DNA from: Pseudomonas weihenstephanensis
GTDB taxonomy: Bacteria > Pseudomonadota > Gammaproteobacteria > Pseudomonadales > Pseudomonadaceae
Direction of reading: 5' to 3'
Length of the DNA stretch: 64,000 nucleotides
NCBI RefSeq assembly: GCF_001043055.1
Contig: NZ_JYLF01000001.1
Location: 744,001-808,000 of the forward strand
The notes under the pieces were generated by a model that had not been told where the DNA came from, ran no database searches, and saw only the letters and a program-made list of their open reading frames with translations. This document shows, one piece after another, positions 15,850-25,410 of this stretch. Position 1 is the stretch's first letter. Each line of letters opens with the position of its first letter. A program made the translations under genes and the position numbers.

Positions 15850-18800
15850 ATGAAAAAACTCTCTTCAACACCCGATTTAATTGCCCGATACAGTCCGTTG
15901 GGCAGCTTTGTTCATCAGGACTTTGCGCCTCGCCCTACCTTTCGCGGTGCAGCCATGCAGTGCTTCAACAGCCTGTTGCTCGACAAGTATCCGAACCTGA
16001 ATGTGGGTGACAGTACGCCGCTGTGGATTGCTGAGCCGTTACCCATCACGAGCCAGGGGCAGCCCCCACGCTACCGGTTCATGGCGGTGGTTGAGGTACT
16101 GATTCAGTGTTATATCGATACTGAGCCGGTGCACTTGGTCCAAGGCTTTCATTGCCTGACCACGGACTCAACTGCCCAGCCCCCCACAGCCTTACCGGTT
16201 GATATGAGTGAGGTGCAAAAGCGGCTCAATGACTGCGCCGAATTATTAATGGATGCCTATCAACAGGCCTTGGCGCAGTTCTGGAGCGAAGCCACTGGGC
16301 GCGGTATCAGCCCGGTTCAATGGATACAGCAGGTACTGCAAGGAAGCCTGAACGCCGTCACTGCGCAACCTGGATCATTGCCGACTTTGACCGGGGATCA
16401 GGCGGCCGCATTGGCTGTCGTGGCCAACTTTCCCTATGCTGCGGTCCGTTCGAAAATGGCCGAAGAAACCCCGCTGCATGCTTATCTGATCAATATCCAA
16501 TGCGTTGAAGCCACGCAGACCCAGCGCTTTCAGTTACCGGGGATGGGCCTGATTACACGTCTGATGCCCGACAAACTGTTAGTTCTCGGCTACTCGCTGG
16601 CGCATGGGGTCGAGGTGTTTGATTCTGTGCAAGCGTTCGGCACCGCCTTGACCCAGCGCTTGCAAGGGACACTCGATGGGCCGTTATTTACGTGGTCGTT
16701 ACATGAGCCAGAAGGCAACTTTTTTACCGGGTTGGCGTTGACGCTGCTTGATCAACAGTTACGTCAACTGACCCGTGCTGGGCAGCGCGCTCAAACAGAG
16801 CGCTGGAGTGTGGGGCGGTTAATGCAAACGCTTGAGTCTGACAGTGCCATGTTCGATTTTTTCAGCCGCCCTGATCGTGCTGAGCTTGAGTGGGTGATGG
16901 CCAAGATGCCTGCGTGGCTCAGTCAGGCTGGGGCGCAGGATCTGATGGAATACAGCGCCTTAATGGCCGAGCAAGCGTCGCATAGACAGACTTTTCTGGA
17001 CGGTATCGTGTCGCTTCCCGCCTACGCCGCCCAGGTTCTCAATACACGTTTCCAGCTCGATCACCCGGGTTTCAGTGTGGATGCCGCTAAGGTCGAAATC
17101 CATGATGTGTCGATCCAGAGTCTACAGTTGGGATGGCTGACAGAAGAAGTCATCCCATTACCAGAATTTGCGTTGATGTACGTCGGTGGAAAACCCGCTG
17201 GGCTTATGAATCTGAGTCTTCAAGATCAGCAGCGATTGCCGCACTGGTTGACCTCGGCTTACCTCAAAAAACTACTGGACGAACTTGATATTGGCAGCCA
17301 ATACATTGCATTGATCAAGCGCCTGCTGGTGGATGATCGGGTTGAGTCCGCGCGCCGCCTGGCCTTGTACAAGCAGCAGCTGAGGGTGCAGTTGCCCCTG
17401 CAAGCGCTGGAAAAAAAGATTAAGGCGCAAGCCGGCTTTACGGCGGCAGGGTGGCAAATGCTCAAACATGTGCTCAACCCTGACTCAGTCGCGAGAGCGG
17501 TGTATGACCGCCTATGTGTCAGGCCGTTAGGCTTTTACGCTTATGAAGGGGCAGTACCTGATTATGTCGCCAACATGTTTGTGTTCGGCGCAAGAGATAT
17601 TGGATCCGGGCCTTTTGTCCTCTACCGGCCACTGGCAGGTGAGGCCCTGCTGGAGTTTGCAACGTGGGGGGCCTTATTGGCGGCCATCAATCAGTCCGGT
17701 GAACTGCAAGAGACAGTGCTGGCGTGGCTTGATGACGACGCGCGCGGTTTTTATGCCGATGGCGGCTTTGAGCGACCGCATCTGGAAGGCGTTTTATTAG
17801 AAGGATTTTTGGCGCTTTTACCGCGCAGTGCAGCCAGGCTCAGTACGGAGCGCGTCGTGGGTGATGTTTTCACAGCGATGTTTAATAGCAATGCCAATGC
17901 ATTAATAACCCTGTCTGACAGGCAAACGGTGTCGCGTTCAGAGCGGCGCTGGATGTTGTTCAAGCGCTATGCATGGACTGTCTTTAATGGTTTGACGTTT
18001 TTTGTCAGCGGCCCGTTGCAAAAAGCGGCGTGGCTGTTTCAAACCTTGGTTAGCCTTGAGAGCGGCTTACAGGCCCGTATCGAGGGTGATAAAGAGGCTG
18101 CCACGCAGACCGTGATTGATCTGCTATTCACTGTTAGCTTGGCGTTATTGCATGCAGGAATGAAATTTAAAGCAGGGCCCCATGAGCCACCAGACCTTAA
18201 AGCGCCCATTGATGAACCGACGTTCACGCTAATCGGGGATGAAAGACCGACGCCTGTTGAGCTGCCTGTGATGTCACCCCTGGCACAACAAAAGGTCCCC
18301 TCCATCAGTGGCCATTCAGTGATGCGTTTTTCAACCCTGGACTTTTCCTGGTTCAGTGCTTCACCCCAGCTCTCACAGAGCCTGCGCATCAGTCTGGAGA
18401 CGTTCGCCGCAGACGTAGACCTCACCTCGGGTACGTCAATAGCGGTAGGCCCGTTAAAAGGCGTTATTAAATATCAAGGTAAGTCATATGTACGACTCGA
18501 CGGCAAGGCTTACCGCATCACCCGCCAGGGTGATGGGTTAGTCGTGCAGGATGACAAGCAGCCTGAGCGGCTGGGGCCAAGGCTTAAAACAGATGGCTTG
18601 GGCCAATGGGATCTCGATTTGCGCTTGGGATTACGCGGGGGCGGGCCGAAGAAGCGTATTCAGGCATTACGTGCGCAAAAAAACGAAAAGCTGACCGAAC
18701 TCGCCCAGGATGAAGAGCGCCTCTTGGCCGAGCTTGAAAGGCGTGATGGCGTACTGAAAATCAGTGAACAATTGCTGACCGCTAATCCTGAGCGGCTGAC

Positions 18801-20559
18801 ACAGCTGCTAGACCGCTATGAGCGCGATGTGGGCCTCTGGCGAACAACGACGCTTGAGCTAATCAAGGTCATGGGCAAGGCCAATAAGTTGATGCCGACG
18901 CAGCATTATGAAAAAAAGATGCAGGAGGTGTGGCCACGCGTCGTGCTCAGGCTGTTCAAGTTGCAGAATTATTTAGACGATGCGCTGCGAGGGTTGCCGG
19001 TCTCAAGCGTGCACCCGGCTTATCTCGATGGGCTAAAGGCCGTACTGAGCGGTATTAAAGACGCCAACAACGCGCCGTACGAACAATGGGTTGAGCATTT
19101 AAAGCAGGCAGAAAAGTTGGAGGAACGGCTTTTTAATAATTCTGTGTTTGAGTCTGAAGCCATTACACAAGCCATGCTCAGACCTTTGCCCAAAGGAAGT
19201 TCCTTGGCCGAACTCATGCAGCGGCCTGATCGGCAATATTTTGATTGGCATTGGGCGGTTGGATATCTGGAAACCCTGTGTGAGCTTCTGATTCGACGTG
19301 ATGCAACGGATCTTCTGCCTGAAGAGCAATTTGCGTTTGACCTGTTTGGCCAAGGCACATTGAGTGATACGGCGTGGTCACAGCTGTACATCCCACGCGA
19401 GGGGGGATTTCTTGGTCTCCAACCTATCGACGTGTTCGACAGTGCAATCGAGCAATATGCGTCGGCTGATGCCATTTGCGTAAGCCTTGAGCAGCTTGGC
19501 TCCGAGCACTTTCGTAACGAGTATTTGCCTTCCATTCGCCGAGTGCTGGAGCATCTCAGGGGGCTTGCCGAAACGCAGCTGGAAATGGCCATTCGTGAGC
19601 CAGAAAGCGCCTCATCTCAATTGGATGAGCCAAGGCCTGGGCCAAGCAGTCAGATGCGGGTACCCGTTGCGAAAGCCGTGCCATTAAGCCCGGCACACAA
19701 GATCATCAAAACCACTAAGAAGCAGACATTGGTGGGCATAAAGCGTGAGTCTCCCACCCAGCCCGGCGATGAAATCGTGGACGTGACCGAGGGTGTGGAT
19801 CGTATGCAGATTCGCTCCTTTCGCCAGCTCGAAAATGGCCATTGGGAAGAGTTCGGCAGTACCCGTCCCTCAACGGCACAGGTTTCGCATACCAAGAATC
19901 TGGTGAGGCTGGAGGCCGATGCACGGAGCTTACTGGGGCGTTTGCCCAAGGTGATTCAAGACAACCGGGCAAGTGCCGCGACATCAAAAATCCCGATTGA
20001 AATTGAAGAAATACTGACGTTCAAAGCCCAGTCAATGGAGGAGGTGGGCCGGCAGATCGAACAGATCGTCATGGCCACGCCTGCGCACACCCCGACGTTA
20101 ACTGAGGCCCGCAGAAGCGTTGTGCTGGCGTTGAGCCAAGAACTTGCGATAGAAGCGAAAGTGCTGCGTTCAGAGGGCAAAAATTTACGGACTCAGATCA
20201 TTAAACGACTGCCACCGACAGGGCCAAATGTTGACTATTTAAAGACCCAAAATGAGATCACCATTGTGCGCGAAGGCCCTAGGCGGCATTTATCCAAGGG
20301 GCAACGCAAAGATTACCTTCAGGAATATACGATCAGTGACAAGGACGGCAAGGTGCTGTGGTTTGCGCATTTTCACTATCCTGCGCTCGACACCCCCGAG
20401 GCTGCTTTTGATGTGGCGCACTTGAAAACCGCCAATCAGAGAACGTTGAGTGAAAGGGCGCTTTATGCCAGAGCCAAGACTGCCCACGATTATATCGAGG
20501 TGTACCGCGCCAAATTAGACAAGGATTTGGCGCAGCGTCTTTTTCTGTCGACGCCATAG
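15850..20559 (+). CDS. Giant DUF6543 (dermonecrotic-toxin-like) protein
   Basis: The 1569-residue protein resembles the large DUF6543 proteins of Pseudomonas, annotated as dermonecrotic-toxin-like from their N-terminal region. Family hallmarks recalled are SLPAYAAQVLNTRFQLDHPG, GPFVLYRPLAGEALLEFA (about residue 588) and DDARGFYADGGFERPHL. Hydrophobic stretches near residues 705-725 and 755-770 could insert in a membrane. The middle is charged and helical. The C-terminus has a conserved-looking KDGKVLWFAHFHY block near 1507. No signal peptide, leucine-rich repeat or NEL-type ligase motif was seen, so the toxic activity, if any, is unassigned. TTA codons and AT-rich codons are more frequent than in its neighbours, suggesting transfer. 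It stands alone behind a structured leader. Confidence 0.8.
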   Translation: MKKLSSTPDLIARYSPLGSFVHQDFAPRPTFRGAAMQCFNSLLLDKYPNLNVGDSTPLWIAEPLPITSQGQPPRYRFMAVVEVLIQCYIDTEPVHLVQGFHCLTTDSTAQPPTALPVDMSEVQKRLNDCAELLMDAYQQALAQFWSEATGRGISPVQWIQQVLQGSLNAVTAQPGSLPTLTGDQAAALAVVANFPYAAVRSKMAEETPLHAYLINIQCVEATQTQRFQLPGMGLITRLMPDKLLVLGYSLAHGVEVFDSVQAFGTALTQRLQGTLDGPLFTWSLHEPEGNFFTGLALTLLDQQLRQLTRAGQRAQTERWSVGRLMQTLESDSAMFDFFSRPDRAELEWVMAKMPAWLSQAGAQDLMEYSALMAEQASHRQTFLDGIVSLPAYAAQVLNTRFQLDHPGFSVDAAKVEIHDVSIQSLQLGWLTEEVIPLPEFALMYVGGKPAGLMNLSLQDQQRLPHWLTSAYLKKLLDELDIGSQYIALIKRLLVDDRVESARRLALYKQQLRVQLPLQALEKKIKAQAGFTAAGWQMLKHVLNPDSVARAVYDRLCVRPLGFYAYEGAVPDYVANMFVFGARDIGSGPFVLYRPLAGEALLEFATWGALLAAINQSGELQETVLAWLDDDARGFYADGGFERPHLEGVLLEGFLALLPRSAARLSTERVVGDVFTAMFNSNANALITLSDRQTVSRSERRWMLFKRYAWTVFNGLTFFVSGPLQKAAWLFQTLVSLESGLQARIEGDKEAATQTVIDLLFTVSLALLHAGMKFKAGPHEPPDLKAPIDEPTFTLIGDERPTPVELPVMSPLAQQKVPSISGHSVMRFSTLDFSWFSASPQLSQSLRISLETFAADVDLTSGTSIAVGPLKGVIKYQGKSYVRLDGKAYRITRQGDGLVVQDDKQPERLGPRLKTDGLGQWDLDLRLGLRGGGPKKRIQALRAQKNEKLTELAQDEERLLAELERRDGVLKISEQLLTANPERLTQLLDRYERDVGLWRTTTLELIKVMGKANKLMPTQHYEKKMQEVWPRVVLRLFKLQNYLDDALRGLPVSSVHPAYLDGLKAVLSGIKDANNAPYEQWVEHLKQAEKLEERLFNNSVFESEAITQAMLRPLPKGSSLAELMQRPDRQYFDWHWAVGYLETLCELLIRRDATDLLPEEQFAFDLFGQGTLSDTAWSQLYIPREGGFLGLQPIDVFDSAIEQYASADAICVSLEQLGSEHFRNEYLPSIRRVLEHLRGLAETQLEMAIREPESASSQLDEPRPGPSSQMRVPVAKAVPLSPAHKIIKTTKKQTLVGIKRESPTQPGDEIVDVTEGVDRMQIRSFRQLENGHWEEFGSTRPSTAQVSHTKNLVRLEADARSLLGRLPKVIQDNRASAATSKIPIEIEEILTFKAQSMEEVGRQIEQIVMATPAHTPTLTEARRSVVLALSQELAIEAKVLRSEGKNLRTQIIKRLPPTGPNVDYLKTQNEITIVREGPRRHLSKGQRKDYLQEYTISDKDGKVLWFAHFHYPALDTPEAAFDVAHLKTANQRTLSERALYARAKTAHDYIEVYRAKLDKDLAQRLFLSTP

Positions 20560-20582
20560 TGCCGCAAGTGGTGGAGGCAGGC

Positions 20583-20628
20583 GGTGCTGTCAGTCCAGTT
20601 CATAACGCACTGACAGCACCCCTTTTTT
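20583..20628 (+). terminator. Terminator of the DUF6543 gene overlapping the end of alaX
   Basis: GGTGCTGTCAGT (20583-20594) pairs perfectly with ACTGACAGCACC (20609-20620), followed by CC and T6. The left arm contains the alaX stop codon (complement of 20590-20592), so the terminator lies partly within that convergent gene. Confidence 0.85.
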
Positions 20629-21216
20629 CTCGGTAACCGATAGCACCTTCACGGCCTGCAACTCGCACAGCGAACGCACATGGGTGCCGCCGCACGGGTA
20701 CCTTGGCAGCTCACCAAAACTGACCGCGCGCTGTGGGGCGTCGAGGTGCAAATGCCGGGGCAGGTCGGCGCTGATCCAGTGCGTGAGTTGCTGCTCAATG
20801 GCGCTTGCATCCAGTGTTTGGGGCTGCTCGCCGGGTACAAAGCTGACTCGGCATTCACCCGGCCAATGGTGAGCTTTGGTGGGTATCCAGCCAGCTTGTT
20901 CGCCCACCACGCCGATCAAGTGCCCGGCCGAATGCAGTCGGGTATTCAACTGGCGACGCTGGGCATCGACGCGAACCTGTACCGGGCCAAGGGCAACGGG
21001 TTGCTTGAGGTAATGCACGATGCTGTCGTGTTCTTGTAGCGCTTTGAGTACTTCACTGTCGCCGATCCAGCCAATGTCTGACGGTTGCCCGCCACCTTGC
21101 GGGTGAAACGGCGTGGCCTGCAGGGTCACGGCAAAGCCTTCCTCGTGGGGGGTGCATTGCATCACCACGGCATCGGCAGTCAGTGTGTCGTCGGAAAAAT
21201 AAAGGCGTTGAGTCAT
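20590..21216 (-). CDS. AlaX-type alanyl-tRNA editing protein
   Basis: This 208-residue free-standing editing domain is related to the AlaRS editing module and hydrolyses Ser-tRNA(Ala) or Gly-tRNA(Ala). The zinc-binding motifs are present: HSAGH (HxxxH) in the middle and CGGTH (CxxxH) near the C-terminus. FHPQGGGQPSD is the typical N-terminal family motif. ATG 21216 gives the common N-terminus (MTQRLYF); a longer frame upstream lacks support. It is divergent from a LysR gene across 87 bases, so that regulator may control it. Confidence 0.9.
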   Translation of the reverse strand: MTQRLYFSDDTLTADAVVMQCTPHEEGFAVTLQATPFHPQGGGQPSDIGWIGDSEVLKALQEHDSIVHYLKQPVALGPVQVRVDAQRRQLNTRLHSAGHLIGVVGEQAGWIPTKAHHWPGECRVSFVPGEQPQTLDASAIEQQLTHWISADLPRHLHLDAPQRAVSFGELPRYPCGGTHVRSLCELQAVKVLSVTEKKGVLSVRYELD

Positions 21217-21303
21217 CACGGTGTCCTGATCGAATTCTTTTTCTAGTATAGAAAAGCGCACTCGGTGTGATAATTCCTGCAAATTTCAATGGACCTGTGC
21301 GTC

Positions 21304-22248
21304 ATGAGCATAAATCTACCGTTGTCGTTGTTGGCTGAAATGGTCGTGTTTGTGCGGGTGGCTGAGGCCGGGAGCTTCTCTGAAGTGGCACGCCAGCTGG
21401 GTACCTCACCGTCGGCTGTCAGTCGCAGTATTTCGCGCCTTGAAAAAGCGCTGGCGCTGCGTTTGCTACAGCGCACCACGCGTAAATTACGTTTAAGCGA
21501 GGGCGGTGAGGCCGTATTCAAGCGCTGCTGCGAGGTGGTGGGGGCGGCCCAATCGGTGATGGAGCTCAGTGGCCAGTTTACGCAGGAGCCTGAAGGCTTG
21601 ATCCGGGTCAGCGTGCCCAAGGCCATCGGGCGCTATGTGATTCACCCGCACATGGCGGATTTTTTGCGCCGTTATCCAAAAGTCGATGTGCAGATGATGT
21701 TGGAAGATCGCTACGTCGACCTGATTGATGACAACGTTGACCTGAGTATCCGCATCACAGACCAACCCGCGCCGGGGTTGGTGGGGCGCCAGCTGTTTGC
21801 GCTGGAGCACGTACTGTGTGCCACGCCCGCTTACCTGGCTGAACACGGCCTACCGGCCCGGCCCGAAGACTTGCGTGCGCACAGTTGCATTTACCTGGGG
21901 GAAACCCCGGCGGATGCGCGCTGGAAGTTCAAGCAGGGTAGCAAGTCCGTGACCGTCGGGGTGCACGGGCGGTATGCGGCGAATCACACCGGGGTACGGC
22001 TGGAGGCGATCTTGCAGCACATCGGGATTGGCAGCGTGCCGTATTTCACGGCGCGCCACGCATTGGCCCAAGGGCTGGTCGTGCAAGTGCTGCCTGAATG
22101 GAGTTTTATTGCGTCCTACCATGGTGGCGTGTGGCTATTGCATGCGCCATCGCGTTATCTGCCGCCCAAGCTGCGGGTGTTTATTGATTTTTTAGTGGAG
22201 CGAATGGCGCAGGAGCCGACACTTGGCATGCCGCATAAGCAGGTGTAG
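21304..22248 (+). CDS. LysR-family transcriptional regulator
   Basis: The 314-residue protein has an N-terminal winged helix-turn-helix (FVRVAEAGSFSEVARQLGTS, then SAVSRSISRLE, residues 10-70) and a C-terminal LysR substrate-binding domain that senses a small molecule. QRTTRKLRLSEGG is the conserved wing region of the CrgA/DsdC-like branch. The start could be ATG 21304 or ATG 21289; a weak GGA before 21304 favours it. Its divergent partner is alaX. The effector is not predictable. A strong terminator follows. Confidence 0.9.
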   Translation: MSINLPLSLLAEMVVFVRVAEAGSFSEVARQLGTSPSAVSRSISRLEKALALRLLQRTTRKLRLSEGGEAVFKRCCEVVGAAQSVMELSGQFTQEPEGLIRVSVPKAIGRYVIHPHMADFLRRYPKVDVQMMLEDRYVDLIDDNVDLSIRITDQPAPGLVGRQLFALEHVLCATPAYLAEHGLPARPEDLRAHSCIYLGETPADARWKFKQGSKSVTVGVHGRYAANHTGVRLEAILQHIGIGSVPYFTARHALAQGLVVQVLPEWSFIASYHGGVWLLHAPSRYLPPKLRVFIDFLVERMAQEPTLGMPHKQV

Positions 22249-22282
22249 CCGCAGGTGCAGCATGGGGCGCTGTGTGCCAAAA

Positions 22283-22315
22283 AAAGGCCCGCCCGGTTAA
22301 ACCGGGCGGGCCTTT
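22283..22315. terminator. Bidirectional terminator after the LysR gene
   Basis: AAGGCCCGCCCGGTT pairs with AACCGGGCGGGCCTT across almost no loop, so the tip must open. A-runs on the left and TTT on the right make it usable by both convergent genes. Confidence 0.88.
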
Positions 22316-22333
22316 GAATGTTCAGACAAGCAT

Positions 22334-22750
22334 TCAGTGCTGGGTGCTGTCTTCAGTCACGGGCATGACCATGAACTGCTTTTCCTGATTCCAGTCGAAC
22401 GGTTCGCCGTTCAGTTCAGCTTCATGACGGCGCTCTTCCAGTGCCTGATACATGTCCAGTTCTTCATCCGAGAGGAAGTTGAAGCACGCACCGCCGAAGT
22501 ACCACAGCAGGTCACGGGGAACCAGATGGGCGATCTGCGGGTAGCGTTCGATCACTTGGCACATGATGTCCTGGCCCAAGTACTGGCTGTTGATCGGGTC
22601 AACCGGCAGCGAACTGCGCATGTCGTCAAAGCGTTCCAGGAATAACGCGTGGCTTTCCTCAGGGATCTGCTCAGCGTCACCGACAGCAACCAGGATGCTG
22701 CGCAGAATATCGAGCAACACGAGGTTGTGGTTCAGATCGTTGGTGGCCAT
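22334..22750 (-). CDS. Conserved Pseudomonas protein, PA2817-like
   Basis: The 138-residue soluble acidic protein resembles the PA2817 family, recalled from the P. aeruginosa neighbourhood of the same genes. It begins MATNDLNHNLVLLDILRSIL and contains RDLLWYFGGACFNFLSDEEL. No catalytic motif is recognised. It sits directly downstream of fadE in the same direction (61 bases), so they may share transcription. Function unknown. Confidence 0.8.
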   Translation of the reverse strand: MATNDLNHNLVLLDILRSILVAVGDAEQIPEESHALFLERFDDMRSSLPVDPINSQYLGQDIMCQVIERYPQIAHLVPRDLLWYFGGACFNFLSDEELDMYQALEERRHEAELNGEPFDWNQEKQFMVMPVTEDSTQH

Positions 22751-22811
22751 TGCGGTGTCCTCTAAACAAAACGGGCGCGGGAGTATAAAGCCCCGCGCGC
22801 CCGCTGTCGTG

Positions 22812-25265
22812 CTATCGAATCTTTCCTTCGCTGAGAGTTAGCTCATCTTTGGAAAAATCATCCACGTCAATCACCTTGCGACGTGCGGCTTCGGCCTCGC
22901 GCAAGGTCTGCGCCTCGTCGGGTTGCAGCACGCCTGCTTTCACGCCTGCCTCAATCGCCGGTTCGCCGGCGGCGGGGTTGACCTGACCGCTTTTAAGGCC
23001 CTCATGCAATTTTTTGAACAGTGGATGGGCGGCGCTGAGCAGTTCGCTGGCGTGTTGCAGGGCGCCGACAGGATCGTCAGCCGATTGTGGGCGATAGCAA
23101 CCTGCCAACACCGCTTCAAGGGTCGGGTCGCCCTTGGCGCGGCCCAATACAGCGGCGACTTCAGCGTCCAGCGCATCGGACGGCCCGGTGTGGCGACGCC
23201 CAAACGGGAACACGATGGCGCGCAACAAGAAGCCCAGTGTGCGACTCGGGAAGTTTTGCAGCAGCTCATCCAGCGCGCGCTCGGCATGGCCCAGGCTTTC
23301 TTGCATGGCCCAGTTGAACAGCGGGTTGAGGTACTCGGGCGAGTCCATGTCGTGGTAGCGCTTGAGTGCGGCCGAAGCCAGATACAGGTTGCTGAGCACA
23401 TCGCCCAGACGTGCGGACAAGCGCTCACGGCGTTTTAACTCACCGCCCAGCAGCATCATGCTCAAATCGGCCAGCATCGCAAAGGCTGCGGCCTGGCGAT
23501 TAAGCGCCCGGAAGTAACCTTGGCTCAATGCATTGCCGGGGGCTTTTTCAAGGCGCCCAAAGCCCAGGTTCAACACGAAGGTGCTAGCGGCATTGCTCAC
23601 CGCAAATCCGATGTGGTTGAGCAGCAGTCCATCAAATTCGTGCAACGCTTGCGCGTGATCTTCGCGCCCGGCCAGCGCCATTTCCTTCAGTACAAACGGA
23701 TGGCAGCGGATTGCGCCCTGGCCGAAGATCATCAGGTTGCGCGACAGAATGTTTGCGCCTTCGACGGTGATGAAGATCGGCGCCCCTTGCCAGCTGCGGC
23801 CCAAATAGTTATTGGGCCCCATGATGATGCCCTTGCCACCGTGAACGTCCATCGCATGGCTGATGCATTCGCGGCCGCGCTCGGTGAGGTGGTACTTGAG
23901 AATGGCCGACAGGACCGAGGGTTTTTCGCCCAGATCCACAGCGTTGGCGGTCAGCATGCGGGCGCTGTCCATCAGCCAGGCATTACCGCCAATACGGGCC
24001 AGGGCTTCTTGAATGCCTTCGAAGGCGGCCAGCGGTACGTTGAATTGCTCACGCACTTGCGCATATTGCCCGGTCACCAGGCTGGTGAACTTGGCGGCGC
24101 CTGTGCCGACCGCCGGGAGTGAAATCGACCGCCCGACCGACAGGCAGTTCATCAGCATCATCCAGCCCTTGCCAAGCATTTCCTGGCCGCCGATCAGGTA
24201 GTCCAGCGGGATGAACACGTCTTTGCCGCTGTTCGGGCCATTCATGAAGGCCGCGCCCAGTGGCAAGTGACGGCGGCCTATGTCGACGCCCGGTGTGTCG
24301 GTGGGGATCAACGCCAGGCTGATGCCCAGGTCTTTTTCCTCGCCCAGCAGGTGGTCCGGGTCGTGAGCCTTGAACGCCAGCCCCAGCAGCGTGGCGACCG
24401 GGCCGAGCGTGATGTAGCGTTTTTCCCAATTCAGACGCAGGCCGATCACTTCTTCGCCTTGCCACTGACCTTTGCATATGATCCCGGTGTCGGGCATGGC
24501 GCCCGCGTCAGAACCCGCGAGCGGGCCGGTGAGCGCAAAACAAGGGATGTCATCCCCCCGGGCCAGACGTGGCAGGTAATGGTTGCGTTGCTCGTCGGTG
24601 CCGTAATGCAACAACAGCTCAGCCGGGCCGAGTGAGTTGGGCACCATCACCGTGGAGGCCAGATCGCCGCTGCGGGTGGCAAGCTTCATCGCCACTTGCG
24701 AGTGTGCATAGGCCGAGAAACCTTTGCCGCCGAATTCTTTGGGGATGATCAGCGCAAAAAAACCGTGCTCTTTGATGTGCGCCCACGCTTGGGGGGGTAA
24801 GTCCATGCGCTGGCCGATGTCCCAATCACTGACCATTGCACACAGTGCTTCGGTCGGGCCGTCGATGAAGGCTTGTTCTTCTTCTGTGAGTTGGACCTTG
24901 GGGTAGGCCAGCAACTGGTTCCAGTCGGGGCGGCCACTGAACAATTCGCCGTCCCACCACACGGTGCCCGCGTCGATGGCGTCGCGTTCGGTTTGCGACA
25001 TGGGCGGCAGTGTTTTTTGAAACCAGTTAAAAAGCGGCGCGGTGAATACTTTGCGCCGCATATCAGGCAGTAACAACAGGGCGGCGGGGACCGCCAGCAG
25101 GATCCAGAAAATACCCAACAGCCAGCCCGGAGCATGACTGAACAGGCCCATGGCGAGTAGATAGACCGCGACCACGCCCATGGCGGGCAGCGGGGCAACG
25201 CGACGATGCGCCAGCCAGGCGACGCCAACGATTAAAACCACAATCCACAACAACAGCATATTCAA
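22812..25265 (-). CDS. fadE: Acyl-CoA dehydrogenase FadE
   Basis: This 817-residue enzyme catalyses the first oxidation of fatty-acid beta-oxidation and passes electrons to ETF (etfBA is also in this window). Two N-terminal hydrophobic helices (about 3-20 and 28-65) anchor it. The acyl-CoA dehydrogenase core has FALTGPLAGSDAGAMPDTG and VEGANILSRNLMIFGQGAIR. The C-terminal region is the DUF1974 extension of FadE-type enzymes, ending KDELTLSEGKIR. The length matches the E. coli-type long FadE. No PsrA-like box was found in the 145 bases upstream. Confidence 0.95.
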   Translation of the reverse strand: MNMLLLWIVVLIVGVAWLAHRRVAPLPAMGVVAVYLLAMGLFSHAPGWLLGIFWILLAVPAALLLLPDMRRKVFTAPLFNWFQKTLPPMSQTERDAIDAGTVWWDGELFSGRPDWNQLLAYPKVQLTEEEQAFIDGPTEALCAMVSDWDIGQRMDLPPQAWAHIKEHGFFALIIPKEFGGKGFSAYAHSQVAMKLATRSGDLASTVMVPNSLGPAELLLHYGTDEQRNHYLPRLARGDDIPCFALTGPLAGSDAGAMPDTGIICKGQWQGEEVIGLRLNWEKRYITLGPVATLLGLAFKAHDPDHLLGEEKDLGISLALIPTDTPGVDIGRRHLPLGAAFMNGPNSGKDVFIPLDYLIGGQEMLGKGWMMLMNCLSVGRSISLPAVGTGAAKFTSLVTGQYAQVREQFNVPLAAFEGIQEALARIGGNAWLMDSARMLTANAVDLGEKPSVLSAILKYHLTERGRECISHAMDVHGGKGIIMGPNNYLGRSWQGAPIFITVEGANILSRNLMIFGQGAIRCHPFVLKEMALAGREDHAQALHEFDGLLLNHIGFAVSNAASTFVLNLGFGRLEKAPGNALSQGYFRALNRQAAAFAMLADLSMMLLGGELKRRERLSARLGDVLSNLYLASAALKRYHDMDSPEYLNPLFNWAMQESLGHAERALDELLQNFPSRTLGFLLRAIVFPFGRRHTGPSDALDAEVAAVLGRAKGDPTLEAVLAGCYRPQSADDPVGALQHASELLSAAHPLFKKLHEGLKSGQVNPAAGEPAIEAGVKAGVLQPDEAQTLREAEAARRKVIDVDDFSKDELTLSEGKIR

Positions 25266-25410
25266 TCCTCCGTGAAGCCAGGGGCGGGCACCTTTGTGAG
25301 CTTAGTCGCAAGTCGTGATCAAGGCGTTATGGATAGTGACCTCGCGCGGGAGGCGGAGTTCGTCTGGCAAGGTTAGACTGCCCCGGCGTCTATCAATCAG
25401 GAGTTGAGTC

